Below are positions 56,116 through 64,000 of a stretch of 64,000 nt of DNA, piece after piece. The stretch is from Chrysomallon squamiferum (Eukaryota; Mollusca; Gastropoda; Neomphalida; Peltospiridae): the NCBI GenBank assembly GCA_012295275.1, contig CM022679.1:14991842-15055841 (forward strand), given 5' to 3'. The translations under genes and the position numbers were made by a program. The notes under the pieces were generated by a model. It made no database searches and was not told the DNA's origin. It saw only the letters and a list, made by a program, of their open reading frames with translations. Numbering within the stretch: the stretch's first letter is position 1; each line of letters starts with the position of its first letter.

Positions 56116-57674
56116 GATGATTATGATAATGAAGAGGAAGAAGAAAAGAAGTCCGAACAAGAAAAGAGAAACAGAGAAAAAATAAAATAAAAAGCCAAAA
56201 TTAAAATAATAATAATATTTGCTTTTTGTTTATTTTTCTCTCTTTTCGCAGTATTCGTAACGAGTGTGTTTCATTTATCTGAAGACGTAAACATCATAAT
56301 ATTGTAAATAACCTTTATAAAATGACTTTCACTAACTAGAAGAATATATCGATAATTAATTAGCGGCAATAATGAAGGGAGAGACACTTCTGTTTCAGGT
56401 GCTTAAAGGTAACACAATCGAAGCTATAGAGTTCGATATTAAACGCAGTTTGAAATAACAGCCAAAGTGGCGTGATGTCGAATTGACCCACATTTCCCAC
56501 GTACGATATACTATATATAGATTATATCGTGTAAATGGACGACACAACAACAATATATAAATAAATAAGAACAACAACGACAAGAACAAAAAACAAGTAA
56601 CAACAAAAACAACAACATATAGTAAATAAATTAGAACAACAACAACATTAATAGTAATAATAATAATAATAATAAATTAACAGATGTAAGTGTATGTATG
56701 TAAGTGTCTCTGCGCATGTTTGCATATACACGCACACACACACGTGCCTGTATGTATGTATGTGTATGTAGTACTACTACAACTACTAATGACACTAATA
56801 CTACTGCTACTACTACAACTACTAATTACACAAATACTACTGCTACTACTACAACTACATTGCAACTAATATTGATACTAATGCTAATAACAATAATAAT
56901 TCATACTACTAATAATAATAATAATAAAAAAATTCTACATTTCTCTTTATTGTTTTCGTTATTGTTTATAAAGTATACAATACACAATTATATGTACAGT
57001 AAAATAGGATAATATTTCTTTTACAGTATTCTCATACATATGTCCTTCTTTGTGACAAAAAATCTGTGATCAGACAGATCTAAAACATCTGCTACTTTTT
57101 AACGCATATTTGAAGTTGAAAATAACAATAATCTTTAAATTATAAACATATTGGTTAATTTTTTTCCAATATCTATTGAATTAATAAGTATTATTCCTTA
57201 CCGATTTCGAAAATGTTTAAATTCACTCAGAAAATATTCCACCATAAAGAGATTAAAAAATATCATAAGTGTATCGATAAACAACAGTTAAAATAATTTA
57301 AAACAAGAACTAAAAATGTGTTTGAATTCTTTATTATTTCATAACATAGGGTTTCAGTTCCAAAAATCGTGATCTTGTTTTTTTAAATATAACTTTTGAG
57401 CTCAGATATTAACGCTCATCTAAGCCCTCCAAAAATATTTCCGTTGGTTATAGATACTGTTAGTTTCGAGTCACGATTTGAGACAAATTTAGAGATGTCT
57501 TTGTAATGGTGGGGTGGGTTTTAAGAATTACGCATTTAGCCGCACACACAAAAACTATTCAACCTGATCTTGCGATCATCCAGTTAAATCGTTGATTTTT
57601 CTTTTTGTTTTTTTGTTTTCCCAGTCGCTATAGCACTTAACAATAGGATTTTGTCACATTACTCAGCTGCAGCC

Positions 57675-57683
57675 CTTTAAAAG
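57675..57683 (+). promoter_or_regulatory. TATA-like box upstream of the secreted-protein gene
   Basis: CTTTAAAAG lies about 95 bp upstream of the ATG at 57776, within a complex non-repetitive block. This would put the transcription start at roughly 57705-57710. Spacing and sequence suit a TATA-type promoter, but no initiator is certain. Confidence 0.4.
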
Positions 57684-57775
57684 CAGACTCTCGCTGTCCT
57701 GTGCCCAGATATTTTTCGATACTCGATAGAAAGCCAGAATCAAAGAGAAAGAAAAAAAAACGATTTACAAGAGAA

Positions 57776-63926
<6,151 letters not shown>

Positions 63927-64000
63927 GTTTGTATTTGTTTAATTTACTAACTACTTCTACTTTTTTCTTCCTCTGATAATACTACTACTGTTTCTGTATT

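Larger units (their letters stand above)
45610..57670. other. long gene-free region between the GPCR and the secreted-protein gene
   Basis: Contents include (CA)n at 46231-46269, a (TA)n then G-run near 46277-46310, an unassigned 1.5-kb block to about 47830 that contains a perfect palindrome, the elements at 47998-49694, (GA)n at 50682-50742, AGT repeats at 51065-51200, (GTT)n at 51510-51546, ATC repeats at 54810-54925, (AAT)n at 55258-55295 and (GA)n at 56050-56114. No gene is supported. Confidence 0.65.

Overview
This window is metazoan nuclear DNA, most likely from a lophotrochozoan and probably a mollusc. It is AT-rich and full of microsatellites ((TTA)n, (AAT)n, (GA)n, (CA)n, (CATA)n) and homopolymers. 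It carries intron-rich genes with GT-AG splice sites that encode animal proteins. No bacterial, CRISPR or operon-like features are present. The phylum is an inference from genome style and gene content; no species marker is visible.

Layout. 1-9600: no gene recognised. This is simple-repeat-rich DNA with two islands of complex sequence (about 2435-3400 and 7460-7935) that look like candidate regulatory elements. 9634-25147 (minus): a 24-exon CHTF18 gene, encoding the large subunit of the alternative clamp loader, with an E2F-type site upstream of its ATG. 28483-30488 (minus): a 4-exon gene for a 156-aa protein that may belong to the FAM104/VCF family of p97 cofactors. 33785-34872 (minus): a 2-exon FkbM-type methyltransferase with an N-terminal membrane anchor. 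Its intron is mostly one (GA)n tract. 34873-44517: no gene; microsatellites and a pogo/Tigger-like MITE. 44518-45609 (minus): an intronless class A peptide-type GPCR of 363 aa. 45610-57670: no gene; another Tigger-like MITE, a foldback element, inverted repeats and microsatellites. 57776 to about 63926 (plus): eight exons of a secreted, cysteine-containing, helical protein of unknown function, with a faint mesothelin/stereocilin-like character. It probably continues past the window end.

The genes look like independent neighbours; I see no shared pathway or cluster. The most checkable observations are two apparent one-base frameshifts in CHTF18 (each flanked by conserved protein in two frames), a 63-bp tandem repeat that duplicates an exon end together with its splice donor, microsatellite-embedded splice acceptors in the secreted-protein gene, and several non-autonomous DNA elements with good terminal inverted repeats. 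I did not find evidence for a wholly new biological system.
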